64,000 bases of DNA from the NCBI GenBank assembly GCA_965112735.1, contig OZ218951.1, forward strand, positions 2,790,001 through 2,854,000, written 5' to 3'. Positions within the stretch are counted from its first letter, which is position 1; every line of letters starts with the position of its first letter. This DNA is from Phaeosaccion multiseriatum (taxonomy: Eukaryota > Ochrophyta, other classes). Below are positions 54,660-64,000 of the stretch, piece by piece. The notes under the pieces are model-generated. The model searched no databases, had not been told where the DNA came from, and worked only from the letters and a program-made list of their open reading frames with translations. A program made the translations under genes and the position numbers.

Positions 54660-54725
54660 ACGGATGAATGACGGGGCGAGTAACTCACAGTTACGAGAAG
54701 TAACTGCTGCGGCCCCTGACAAAAT
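54660..54725 (+). promoter_or_regulatory. Candidate SECIS element in the 3' UTR
   Basis: About 165 nt after the TAG of the SelM-like gene. ATGA at 54668-54671 is followed by GGGGC, which pairs with GCCCC before TGA at 54717-54719. This gives the ATGA/TGA non-Watson-Crick quartet at the base of a stem. An AA lies 10 nt after the ATGA, where the apical adenines belong, and the top can form an extra hairpin (AGTTAC/GTAACT), as in type II elements. Parts of the upper stem pair imperfectly. Assigned by eye. Confidence 0.6.
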
Positions 54726-55445
54726 CCCCACCCCTCTTGACACGTACGCAGCAATAGAGCCCCTTTCCAGAGAGGAAGCATCGTCGAAAGAAGCGCACTC
54801 CTACGCTCTGGTGTTGAGCATTGTATTTTGAACATTTACTTTGGTGTACGTGTAAGTATGTATGTATGTATGTATGTATGTATGTATGTATGAACAGAAA
54901 AGGAATGTGCTTGGGGGAAAGAAGCAAGTCACGTAGGTGGATTGGGCACTTTCACACCACCTGCTCCTGCTCCTGTCAATACACAAGAGTTCCCCCGCAA
55001 GAAGCGCATAGACTTGTCCCTCCTCCCTTCCGGCCCCTCTCGACAGGAAGAAAAAGCAATCAGTCTCACCTCCCTTTTGACCCCTATCGATAATCGATAG
55101 AGCGGCAAAAGCAAGATCGATCCCTCCTCCCTTCCCCCAGCGGCCTGTCCGGCCGTGCAAGCAACCGAGAGCAGAGCAGAGCCACACATGTGTGTGGTAA
55201 GGGGGAGAAGATGCTTCACCAATGCGCCAAGCGTTGGTGGCTCAAAGCTCCCCAATCAAAGCAAACAAGGCGAAGCAGTCCCTGACAAGCTCTGATCGCA
55301 GTGCTGTGACCGCATAGAAGAATCGGTTTCGGCTGCTGTCTCACCTTCTTCCGACTGTCGTTTGGAGAGGCCCCATGTAGCAGGCAAGGAGGTGTCCCTC
55401 GGCTCGCGTCACAAAAAGGGCCGGGGCTCGGGCGTCGCGCTCTTA

Positions 55446-55634
55446 CATTGGGGTACCCTCAGTGGCGTTCCACTAATTCCTCCTCCTCCTCCTCCTCCTC
55501 CTCCTCCTCCTCCTCCTCCTCCTCCTCCTCCTCCTCCTCCTCCTCCTCCTCCTCCTCCTCCTCCTCCTCCGCGCCGTAGCCGGACATTGGGGTACCCTCA
55601 GTGGCGTTCCACTAATTACCCCTCCTCCTCCTCC
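55446..55634. repeat. 34-bp direct repeat bracketing a (CTC)n array
   Basis: 'ACATTGGGGTACCCTCAGTG' and its continuation 'GCGTTCCACTAATT' occur at 55446-55479 and 55585-55618. Each copy is followed by (CTC)n, 90 bp in the first case and about 20 bp in the second. This looks like a tandem duplication of one unit whose microsatellite then expanded in one copy. Confidence 0.9.
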
Positions 55635-56061
55635 TCCTCCCACCACCACGGCGAGGAGGAGGAGCCTCAGCCTCACCCCAAGCGCGTCACACGACCATCG
55701 CAAAAGCACATCCAAGAGCGCACAGAGCGACCGTAAGGCACAGCTCTTGGGCTGCTCCTCAAGCGTTGTCGGTTCGCCCCCGGCCCGCCCCTCGTTCGTA
55801 AGACACTGCTCTTGGGCCGCTCCTCAAGTCTTGTCAGTCACTCGTGTCGGTTTCGCCCCCGACCCGACCAGCCTCGAAAGTCGAGACTGAGGTGGGGTCT
55901 GAATACAGAGAGCGGCAACCGCAGGCGAGCGCAAGCCACACCAACCAAAGTGCTGTGCATGTCCCTATCGCTCTTTCAGTCATTCATCCGTCCAGCGCAG
56001 CACATGCTCTTCTGTTCTCTTCTCTTCTCTTCGCTTCTCTTCCATGATCTTAAGTCGTCAA

Positions 56062-58301
56062 TCAGTCCAGGGGCGGAGGGTAGAACTGCGCGTACTTCTG
56101 CTCATAAATGACGCAAAATCGCCTCTTTGGCCCCCTTCGCACTCGATGATTTGTGGCCTTGATGCGCTGCTGAGACGCCTCTTGCAGAGCCTTGCCAGCG
56201 AACACCACAACGTCGGCACCTTGAGGGGGTGAGGTAGGGAGTGAGTGAGTGAAGGAGGGAGTGAGTGAGCGAGTGAGCGAGTGAGAATGAGGGTGAGTGA
56301 GTGAGTGAGTGAGTGAGTGAGGGTGTGAGGGAGTGAGTAAGTGAGTTGAGGAGTGAATGAGTGAGTGAATGAGCGAGGAAGTGAGGGACGGATAGAGGAA
56401 GGAAGGAAGGAAGTGAGTAAGGTGATTAAGCTGAGTGAGTGAGTGAGTGAGTGATTGTGATTGTGATTGTGATTGAGATTGAGAGAGGCAGCGAATAACT
56501 GAGTGACAACGTCGGCACCTTCCTCGCAGCGAGCCTCAACCTTGACCCAGCTGATTTTGTGGTTATTGTTGTTGTTGTCCACCGTTGAGATGGTAGCAAG
56601 CGGGAGGAGGAACGCAAGGGAAGGGAGAGGAACAAGAGCCGTGGGAGGGTGGGTGGATGGCGGGGAGAGGCAAGAAGGTGGGGGGGCGAAGGAGAAGCGT
56701 ATGATGAGAATGAGACAGGTAAAGGGCGGTGATGAACAGCCACGCACGCACGCACCCACGCACCTCTTGGAGAGGGCATCGAACACCTCCAGGCCCTCCA
56801 CGCCGCAGCACGGCTCGGCCACGAAGAGGCTGGGGTCGCAATGCTCAGTCACATTCAGTTCGTCCTACCAGGCAGGGAGGGGGGGAGGGAAGGGGAAGGC
56901 AGTTGGTTCAAGAATACAGCAAGAGCGTCGACGGTGGTGCATTCTGTTCTCATGAATTTGTGTAGAAAGCTTTCCTGGCGTCTTGTTTTACAGGTCCCCA
57001 ACCATTCACACCTACCCCCCCCACACACCCTGTGCCACCCTGGGGTCGAAAAGGACGGAACTGACCTTGAATTTCGCTTCGTCGTTGGGATAGTGAAGTG
57101 CGTAGCATACACTAAAGTCATCTCCGATCTCCTCAGGAGGCGTCACCGTATAGCCCAATGCCAGGCTCAACGCGCGATCGCATACCTGTTGAGCCAATCA
57201 AGTCGAGTAGTAGAGTCGATACGATCGGTACATAACGTACGGGGAGGGAGTGGCGGGAGCGGCAGGAGCGACCGGGGTGGGGCATGTCAGGAGAAGTGGG
57301 CCAGGAGCAGTGGAGTCATGGTGAGAGAATGGTGGGCCCCTTGCCCTTCTCTGCACGTCTCCCTCATGAGTCTGCGTGCGTCCCTCCTCCATCGCTGAAT
57401 GTTACCTTCTGCAGCTGCCTCATGAGAGACATCCACGCGGATGACAGCTCCGACGACGGCCACGGCTGCCGGTCAGGACACGCTTTAGAGAGAGAGAGAG
57501 GGAGAGAGAGAGAGAGAGACGGGGAAAGCGCAAGGAGTAACAGGTCAGTGGACCAGTCTTGCTTGCTTTACTCGGAGGGTTTTCTTTCTCCATCAAAGCA
57601 CGCCTTTCCTACACGACTCTCCTTGTCCTGGCGCTACTCCTCCTGGGCTGCCCCCTCCCCTCCTGTCCCTGCTGACAACTTGTCTGGCGCGCCCAATCGC
57701 AAGGACTACTTTCCAACTCCACCTGCTTGGATTCTGAAGGCTTCTCGCATCTCGCCGCACTTCTCATATCCGGTGTTCCACATGGGGATGCCCCGCTCGT
57801 TGAAATAGACCGGGCCCCGACACCCGGCTTTGGCCTGCCGAGGTCAACAGCAGAAGATATGAAGAGGGGGTGTTGAGAACGCAGTCGTGCACAGCTGAAT
57901 ACGATCGTAAGCAAGGGGGAGAGCTTCCTGGTCCCCGTCCCCGTTCACTGCACATCCTCGCCTCACCTCCTCACCTCCTCCTTTCCCTTATCTCCTTCTC
58001 CTTCTATATGCACACTCACCTCTCCTTCCGCCTCCAAGAAGAAGCGTTTGAGCTCCTGTATGAAGCTCTGATGTTCCCTCGCCACGCTGCTGGCCTCTCT
58101 GAGCACCACAAAGCCATGCTGAGTCATGAGGTTCATGAAGTGAGCCGCGTTGGCCCACCTGAGATCTTTCATAGCCATGAGAGGGAGTTTCAGAATCTGC
58201 GCCGTCTCCCTGTTACCATTGCTACACGAGCTCACTCCGAGCGTAGAGCCGAGCACGGAGAACTTCCGTGTCTTGTGCAGCTGCAAAGAGAGAGGCAGCA
58301 T
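56062..58301 (-). CDS. 2-oxoglutarate/Fe(II) oxygenase, isopenicillin N synthase-like
   Basis: Seven exons: 58301-58020, 57834-57723, 57482-57406, 57185-57066, 56864-56764, 56550-56519 and 56219-56062 (882 bases, 293 residues, in phase). The N-terminal part ('ILKLPLMAMKDLRWAN' to 'HGFVVLREASSVAREH') matches the non-haem dioxygenase N-terminal domain. The iron site is His205-x-Asp207 in 'TEHCDPSLF' and His266 in 'IKATNHRV'; Arg275 ('RRFCVIYE') is the likely 2-oxoglutarate contact. 'EPCCGVEGLEVF' and 'DVVVFAGKALQ' are typical of the family core. The substrate cannot be told. The start was chosen at 58301 because it opens an unspliced frame into the first domain. Intron 6 lies between two copies of a 16-bp repeat (see findings). 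The gene is divergent from the DUF4954-like gene. Confidence 0.8.
56220..56518 (-). other. Intron bounded by a 16-bp direct repeat
   Basis: In gene sense both splice sites fall within identical copies of AAGGTGCCGACGTTGT: the donor splits the first copy after AAG and the acceptor splits the second after AAG. The interior is built of simple 'CTCACT' and 'CAATCA' repeats. Confidence 0.9.
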
Positions 58302-58426
58302 AGCAAGAGAGAGTGAGAAAAAAATGGGGAGAAGCAACAAAAGTAATTTCGCCAACCTGTTATCCCGAAGCACCAATGTCCTTAGCTCCTCGCTCTTTTG
58401 GGGGGGGGGGGGGGAAGGGAGGGGCG
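58302..58426. promoter_or_regulatory. Candidate bidirectional promoter (125 bp)
   Basis: This is the whole space between the ATGs of the 2OG-oxygenase gene (minus) and the DUF4954-like gene (plus). It includes an A-rich patch at 58315-58325 and a run of 18 G at 58397-58414. No TATA box is evident. Confidence 0.5.
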
Positions 58427-59741
58427 ATGGACGAGTGCCAAAAGTCGTTCTTGCACGACGTGTCGCTAGGGTGCTCCATCGAAGGTGCTGTGCTCCCTCA
58501 TGCACACGGGACGGAGGCATCAGGCCGAGCGGCGGCTCGTGCCACACTAGCCCTATCAGGTTACAAACCGCTGGACTCCGCCACAGTGGATCTCTTGGAG
58601 AAGCAAGGGTGCTTCAGCGAAAGCTGGGGAGATGTGCACGCGTGCATGGTGCGTACGTGCGCTAGCCGTGCAGAATCTAAGGGTGTCTTCCCACTCTTCA
58701 GTAAAGACCCCTGTGCTCTCTCCTCCCGGCCCTTCTGCTTCTCATGACAGACCTCCGGGGAGCAGCGAGGGCAAGACGCATGGCAGCGAGTGAGGGGCTG
58801 TCGGTTTGTGGGTGCGGTCTACTTTACCGTGCCCTCTGCTGCTGCCAATGACGGTGGTGCTGGTGATGGAGATTTCCCCCACAGTGTAAGAAGAGGGGCG
58901 GCGCTTTCAAGGAGAGCTTCGGACTCTAGTTCATGCCTCTGCTGATGCTGCTCCTGATGCTGCTGCTACGCTACCCTTACAAAGACTTCTCCCCCACTTC
59001 TCCCTCTCCTCCTCTCCTGTCGCACCAGGTTTCCCTCCCCGGCATGTCTACGTCAACACCAGCGGGCTTCTACAACTGCACCATCAGTAGCTGCGTCATT
59101 GAGGCCGGCGTGTTGCTTCAAGACTGCACCCTGCTCCACTGCTGTCTTGTGCGGACGGGGGCTGCCCTGGTGGGGTGCGGCCGTGTTATGGGCAGTGGGC
59201 CAGTTGTAGCCGGGCCGACAGGCGGGGCGGGGGGCTGCTTCGCCAATGGACTTGTCGTGTCGGTGGGGCCCGAGACGGGGGGTAGAGAGGTGGCGTGCCA
59301 CGCATGCATGGAGCTCAGCGACGCGGTAAGGAAGGAACGAGGAGGAGGAGGAGGAGGAGGAGGAGGAGGAGGAGGAGGAGGAGGATGAGCAACAACGCCC
59401 AACCCAACCCAACCCAACCCAACCCGCCCAATCCAACCTCTACCGAGCAGGTGGCCCAAGGGGTGGCCCAGCGAGACGATCCCTCCGATGTATCCATGCT
59501 TGAAGAGCGACGCTCACGTGCCATACAAGCTGCTGGTGAGGCTCGCTGTGGCCTCTGTATAGTGGGGGTGGGCGGTAGACTGGTGGGCTGTCCGTTGGTG
59601 CGTGGGGTGTACGTGGGGCAGGGCAGCCGGCTGATGGACGTGAGTGTGGAGGACTGCACTGTGCTGTCTTCGGCAAAACACCCCACCTCTCTGCAGGGCG
59701 GGTGTCGAATCAAGAACAGTCTGATACAGGTGTGTGGGTCG

Positions 59742-59797
<56 letters not shown>

Positions 59798-60222
59798 AAG
59801 TGAGAAAGAGAGAAAGAGGGAAGAGAGGGACAAAAGAAAAAAACTAAGCCAAAAAGGGCACAGGAGAGAGGGGAGAGGAGAGGCCCGACCGAACCACGTG
59901 CCCAAGGGAGATATGCTATAGTAGGCTAGGCTTAGGCGTCATCCCTTCTCACTCGCCCTCGCTGCTGCTTTCTCCTCTCTCGCTCCTTTCCACCAATCCA
60001 TTTGTATGCCTGCTGCTACCACTCCCCCCTCCTCCCCGCGCGCGCCTCTCTCAGATCGGTGTGAAGACGGATGGGCACAGCATCATCGAGAATTGCATGC
60101 TAATGGACCACAGTCACGTGGAGTGCCAAGCTAAGGTAAGATAACACTCGCTTCTTTGGTTATCTTCTGTCCTTTCCCCGCCTACACCCTATGTGTATCC
60201 ACAATTTGTATGATCCATCTCC

Positions 60223-60276
<54 letters not shown>

Positions 60277-62423
60277 CTACGCTATTGACGACCCCGACGA
60301 CGACGACGATGATGATCGATGTATAATTTTTCGTGTGTCTTCAAAAGGTGTTTAGCTCCATCGTCGGCCCAGACAGTGGCATCGCCTCCGGGGAGTGCCA
60401 CGCCTGCCTGCTGGGGCCCTTCATCGGCTTCCACCACCAGAGCCTGCTCATTGCAGCTCTGTGGCCTCTTGGGAGGGGCAATGTGGCCTATGGGGCCAAC
60501 GTGGGCTCCAACCACACCTCCAGAGCGGTGAGTAGGTCTGAGTGGGTCTGAGTGGGTCTGATTATCTGAGTGGGTTGGGTCTGAATGGGTCTGAGTGTGT
60601 CTGAGTGGGTCTGAGGGGCTCTCTATCTGAGCACGCACCCATGCCTCCTTCTCCTTCCTTCGTCCTCCCTTTTTTCCTTTTCTCATCCCAACAAGGCTGA
60701 CCAAGAGCTGTGGGCAGGGGAGGGGCTTTTCTTCGGCCTCTCCTGCTGCATCAAGTACCCCTTCAACGCGCTCGATTCACCCTACAGCGTCATCGCCTCA
60801 GGGGCCATCTGTCTACCACAGAGGATCGCGTTTCCCTTCAGCCTCATCACCAGCGGAGGGCCGGACAGCAGCAGCGGCAGTCTGCCGTCCCACCCGGCTG
60901 CCTTTAACTCGCTGAGTCCAGGCTGGGTGCTGTCGAGCAGCATGTTTACGATTCAGCGCAACGAAGCCAAGTATCGGGACAGAGCAAGGTCAGTCAGTGA
61001 GTGAGGGAAGGAGGAAAGGAAGGAAGGAGGGAGGGTTGGAGGAAGGAAGCAAGAGGAAGAACAAACTCTGTTGCCTCAGAGATACGTACGCGCACTCAGA
61101 AACTGAAACTCTCATCCGCCCCCGTTGCCTCCAGGACTGAATTTACCCTGTCTGTCCATCATCCCCCCCTCCTGTCGATCAATTGACTTGTCCATCAATT
61201 GACTTATCCTGTCCCTCCTGTATCCAAATTTCAAACCGAAAAGATCTGTGGTGGCGAGGACCAATTGGGAGGTGTGGCGGATGGATATTGTGAAGCTTTT
61301 GGTCGACGCGAGGCGGCGTCTGGTGGCTGCTGGTACTACCGCCGGAGGAGAATCGAGATCGTCATCATCACCATCACCATCATCATCATCATCATCATCA
61401 TCATCACCATCAAAGGGATCGAAGCTGCTCTACGTGGGAGATGCGGACATGCCGGGCCTGGGGAAGAACGTGATGACAGAGGCGGCGAGGAGGGAGGGCG
61501 TGCAAGCGTACACCACACACATACGGAGGTACGCGCTGAGAGGGCTCTGGGCTATGCTGCAACAAGCAGCCCTGGTACAGGCGCAGCCGGAGGGGGAGGA
61601 GGAGGAGGAGGAGGAGGAGGAGGAGGGGCAGGCGGGGCAGGAGGGGCAGGCGGGGCAAGGGCAGGAGCAAAGACCCACGTGGCCACCAAAGGAGAAGATG
61701 CTTGAGCGTTTCGAAACCGTGTTGCTGGGCATCCGGGCGAGAGGAAGCGAAGGGACGTCATCATGCTGTGGTGGTGGTGGTGGTGGTGGTGAGGTAGATG
61801 GTGGTGGGTATGATGTCCAGTTTGCGCTCGGACAGCCCCAGGTTGACGCCAGAGCGCTGGTCGCTACTGTAGCAGCACGACCCAGTGGCGATGACGGCAC
61901 ATGCAGCAGGAGGAGCAGAGCGAGTAGCTGCAGCAGCACCAGTACTGGCTGGCAAGACGAGGAGACGAGGGAGCTGCACTACAAGCAAGACCTGCTCGCG
62001 CAAGAATTCCCCTCCACTTTCTCCTCCTCCTCCTCCTCCTCCTCCTCCTCCTCCTCCTCCTCCTCCTCCTCCTCCTCCTCTGAGGCTCAAGCTGGGTCGG
62101 AGATGATGATGCCACGTCACCACCACCAACAACAACAGCAACAACAGCAACAGCTGGAGCTACAGAGTGACTTGAGCATCGACGTCGCTGGAGGTGTGGC
62201 GGCTTCTCTCACCACCCTCTTGTCCATTGAGACCCAAGTTTTTGCAGCAGTGGAGAGTAGCAAGGCCAAGGACGACAAGCGAGGAAGGGCTGTCGTACCC
62301 GGCTACGCAGCGGCACACGTTCCGGCATCGAAGGAGAGCGTCGTACGGCAGGCAAAGGAGCGGCTCCAGCACCTGACCAGGGAGGTGCAGGAAGTGCTTG
62401 ACATTCTTGGTGTGTCTGCTTGA
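58427..62423 (+). CDS. DUF4954-like left-handed beta-helix protein
   Basis: Eight exons: 58427-58648, 58751-58885, 59029-59325, 59451-59729, 60055-60135, 60348-60527, 60696-60988 and 61244-62423 (2667 bases, 888 residues, in phase). 'LEKQGCFSESWGDV', 'NCTISSCVIEAGVLLQDCTL', 'SVGPETGGREV', 'IENCMLMDHSHVECQAKVFS', 'GANVGSNHTSRAADQELWAG', 'PFSLIT' and 'SVVARTNWEVWRMDIVKLL' follow the order I recall for the bacterial DUF4954 family, whose hexapeptide-like turns suggest a nucleotidyltransferase-associated beta-helix. The family's reaction is not established to my knowledge. The C-terminal 390-residue exon adds poly-Glu, poly-Ser, Gln-rich and His stretches, ending in a coiled-coil-like segment ('VRQAKERLQHLTREVQEVLD'). 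An upstream in-frame ATG at 58313 is possible but would overlap the oxygenase promoter region. A bacterial origin is possible. Confidence 0.7.
60224..60275 (+). repeat. (GAT)n microsatellite in intron
   Basis: About seventeen GAT units lie in the intron between exons 5 and 6 of the DUF4954-like gene. Confidence 0.95.
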
Positions 62424-62694
62424 CATGTAGGATAGGATGGGATGAGGGGGGTGCATGCATGATGCAAGAAAGGAGGGGATGATGGGCAAGGCCACAGAGG
62501 GAGAGAGAGAGTGAGAGAGAGACGAGAGGGTTCTGGAGGGAGAGAAGAAAGGGAGAGAGAGAGAGAGAGATCTGCTGGCTCACTCATTGATGGTCAAGGC
62601 CAGAGAGAGACACAGACAAGACGGTTTTGGAGGGAGAGAGAAATATCTACGGGCTCACTCATTTTGAGCACTAGCTCGAACAATCTCTTTTTAA
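62424..62694. other. 3' flank of the DUF4954-like gene
   Basis: No gene. GA-rich simple sequence at 62498-62650 includes two related copies of 'GAGAGAGA...GGCTCACTCATT' (62575 and 62650), a short tandem duplication. Confidence 0.5.
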
Positions 62695-62922
62695 CGCTCG
62701 ATTTGCGTAAGAAAAGAATAAAGAATAATCGCCCAAATCGCACCCGATTTTGGACGAACTCCGCAGAATGACACTGGGAAAGCGCTATCGCTCTTCGTGT
62801 AGCCCTTTGAGATGCCTACCGACACATAGTCTCTCGTCTTTCGACACTTCCTTAAGCACTCCCCCTTGCCGCCCGATCCCTTAAAAACGGGCGATTTGGG
62901 CGATTCTTACGCAAATCGAGTG
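62695..62922. mobile_element. Short inverted-repeat element with TTAA target sites (piggyBac-type MITE)
   Basis: The ends are 'C(G/A)CTCGATTTGCGTAAGAA' in inverted orientation, and the inner 'ATCGCCCAAATCGC' block is also inverted and shared. TTAA flanks both sides (62691-62694 and 62923-62926), the target sequence of piggyBac-like transposases. It is 228 bp with no coding capacity. It lies in the spacer between the DUF4954-like gene and the partial membrane-protein gene. Confidence 0.75.
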
Positions 62923-62953
62923 TTAATTTTTTTAAATAACAACCAGTCCATCA

Positions 62954-64000
62954 TCAATCGCTACTCTGGTGCAGCTTCAACCTCCGTGCCCCTAACTCAA
63001 ACCACAGCGCGGGCTGCCGCAAGACCGCAAAGGAGAAGGTAAGAACCGTACCAGCGAGCAGCAGCACCACCGGCACCACCACAGACACCAATGCCTTGGC
63101 GCCCGACGAGCCCTTCCAAGCGGGGATGGCGGACAAGAGGAGCAAGAGGAGGGTAAACTGGCCCACGCTTTCCCTCAGCACGGCCCTCGCCTCTGGCCCC
63201 CCTCCTCCTGCTCCTTCTGATCCTCCTTCTTCTGCTCCGCCCCCGACTAGCAGGGCCTCCTCTTGACTTGCGCTTCTCCTTCTCATCAGCATCGTCTCCT
63301 CCTGACTGCTGCTCCTCCTTCTCCCAAAGAAGGAGGAGGGGGCGGCGGCGTGCGAGAGCTTTTGCTGCTGTTGCTGCCGCTGCTGTTGGTGATGGATGGG
63401 ATGGCCGTAGTCTGCCCCGTAGAGGTAGAGCGATCGCAGGTACAGCGTCCACAGGAGCAATACTGTAGAGCAGGTCCACGAGATGACCACAAGCCAAGCG
63501 AGCCGAGGTGTGGCTTGCAAGGGGATGAAGCGCAAGCCCAAACTCCACCCCGCGTAAAAGCTCCACAGCGCAACTTGGCTGTGCACGAAGGAGAACACCC
63601 CACCTCTGACGTGGAAATGATGTCCTCCGATTGCCTCACTACCACCGCCACCGCTACCACCACCATCCAACCGTCCCTCCAAGTCACCTACTGACCTTCC
63701 CTCCCCCCCCCCCCCTCCTCCTCCTGCTCCTCCTGCAGCATCTGCCGCACCATCTAAACCTACCCCCCCACCATTGGGAGACGCAGGCCAAAAGTGCCGC
63801 CGGGTAGGGCTGGATGTGCCCATTGATACGTCGTGGCCAAGCATCAGCTTCGCCACTATTCCGTCATCCTCCCCTCCTCCATAGCCTCCCCCCTCCCCTG
63901 CTACGCCCCCCGCTGCCCCTCCACCCCCTCCTCCTCCTCCTCGGCTCCCAAAGGCCCCTCCTCCCGGTGAAGAGAGAGACCCGCGCCCTCGACTCGGATG
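62954..64000 (-). CDS. Multi-pass membrane protein, N-terminus outside the window
   Basis: The frame is open from the right edge of the window to a stop at 62954 (348 codons seen). The N-terminal visible part is Gly-rich. Four hydrophobic stretches follow: 'VALWSFYAGWSLGLRFIPLQ', 'LAWLVVISWTCSTVLLLWTL', 'GQFTLLLLLLSAIPAW' and 'LVSVVVPVVLLLAGTVLTFS'. Between the second and third is a Gln/Ser/Arg-rich loop with a repeated 'RRRS(S/A)SQEE' unit that could be phosphorylated. It ends 'ELGARRLKLHQSSD'. I do not recognise the family. It is convergent with the DUF4954-like gene across a 530-bp spacer that holds the TTAA element. Confidence 0.6.
   Translation of the reverse strand, partial: HPSRGRGSLSSPGGGAFGSRGGGGGGGGAAGGVAGEGGGYGGGEDDGIVAKLMLGHDVSMGTSSPTRRHFWPASPNGGGVGLDGAADAAGGAGGGGGGGEGRSVGDLEGRLDGGGSGGGGSEAIGGHHFHVRGGVFSFVHSQVALWSFYAGWSLGLRFIPLQATPRLAWLVVISWTCSTVLLLWTLYLRSLYLYGADYGHPIHHQQQRQQQQQKLSHAAAPSSFFGRRRSSSQEETMLMRRRSASQEEALLVGGGAEEGGSEGAGGGGPEARAVLRESVGQFTLLLLLLSAIPAWKGSSGAKALVSVVVPVVLLLAGTVLTFSFAVLRQPALWFELGARRLKLHQSSD

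Larger units (their letters stand above)
54499..56061. other. 3' UTR of the SelM-like gene and intergenic sequence
   Basis: No further gene is supported. It contains a (TATG)n tract at 54850-54892, a 34-bp direct repeat around a (CTC)n array at 55446-55618, and a tandem pair of about 90 bp around 'GCTCTTGGGC(T/C)GCTCCTCAA' at 55742 and 55809. Confidence 0.5.

Overview
This is nuclear DNA of a eukaryote, most probably a photosynthetic stramenopile (ochrophyte alga) with a red-derived secondary plastid. The genes are intron-rich with GT-AG introns. A plastid metalloprotease carries a signal peptide followed by a Phe-Thr-Ala-Pro start of the mature region, the style of bipartite leader used by complex red plastids. 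A WW/coiled-coil protein resembling CEP164 suggests a ciliated stage. A selenocysteine gene and an ankyrin family of the 'PW..C' type also fit. I cannot name the species. The sequence is GC-rich and crowded with microsatellites (GAG, GGGA, GT, CAG), most of them in introns but some translated.

Layout, left to right. 351-4598 (-): RCC1-repeat/BTB protein. 5699-6395 (-): decayed copy of an ankyrin gene. 6643-14558 (+): EGY-like intramembrane protease, 17 exons. 15796-27507 (-): CEP164-like WW/coiled-coil protein, 15 exons. 27632-32216 (+): three-module nucleotidyltransferase/HAD/kinase. 32685-37006 (-): Sec14-like lipid-transfer protein. 37441-37543: MITE. 37557-39855: LTR retroelement with inverted ends. 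40149-41138 (-): intact F-box-like/ankyrin gene. 41646-43138 (-): double PLAC8 protein. 43260-46118 (+): secreted Fe/Mn superoxide dismutase-like protein. 46788-48966 (-): four-helix membrane protein. 50497-52575 (-): GPI-anchored metallopeptidase-like protein. 52992-54498 (+): selenoprotein M-like gene with an in-frame TGA and a candidate SECIS. 56062-58301 (-): 2-oxoglutarate/Fe(II) oxygenase. 58427-62423 (+): DUF4954-like protein. 62695-62922: TTAA-flanked MITE. 62954-64000 (-): partial membrane protein.

Exon models were built by hand. Except where stated, splice phases agree across every junction and the summed exons are a multiple of three, which is strong internal support. The neighbours do not form one pathway; this is ordinary eukaryotic gene order.

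Most notable observations: the selenoprotein M-like gene with its SECIS candidate; a short motif (GTTGGTGATACAG and near variants) scattered through exons in different frames, introns and spacers; the retroelement with inverted LTR+PBS ends and a 4-bp target duplication; an intron whose two splice sites lie in identical 16-bp repeats; three divergent gene pairs whose start codons are 121, 124 and 125 bp apart; and two metalloprotease-like proteins with altered HExxH motifs.
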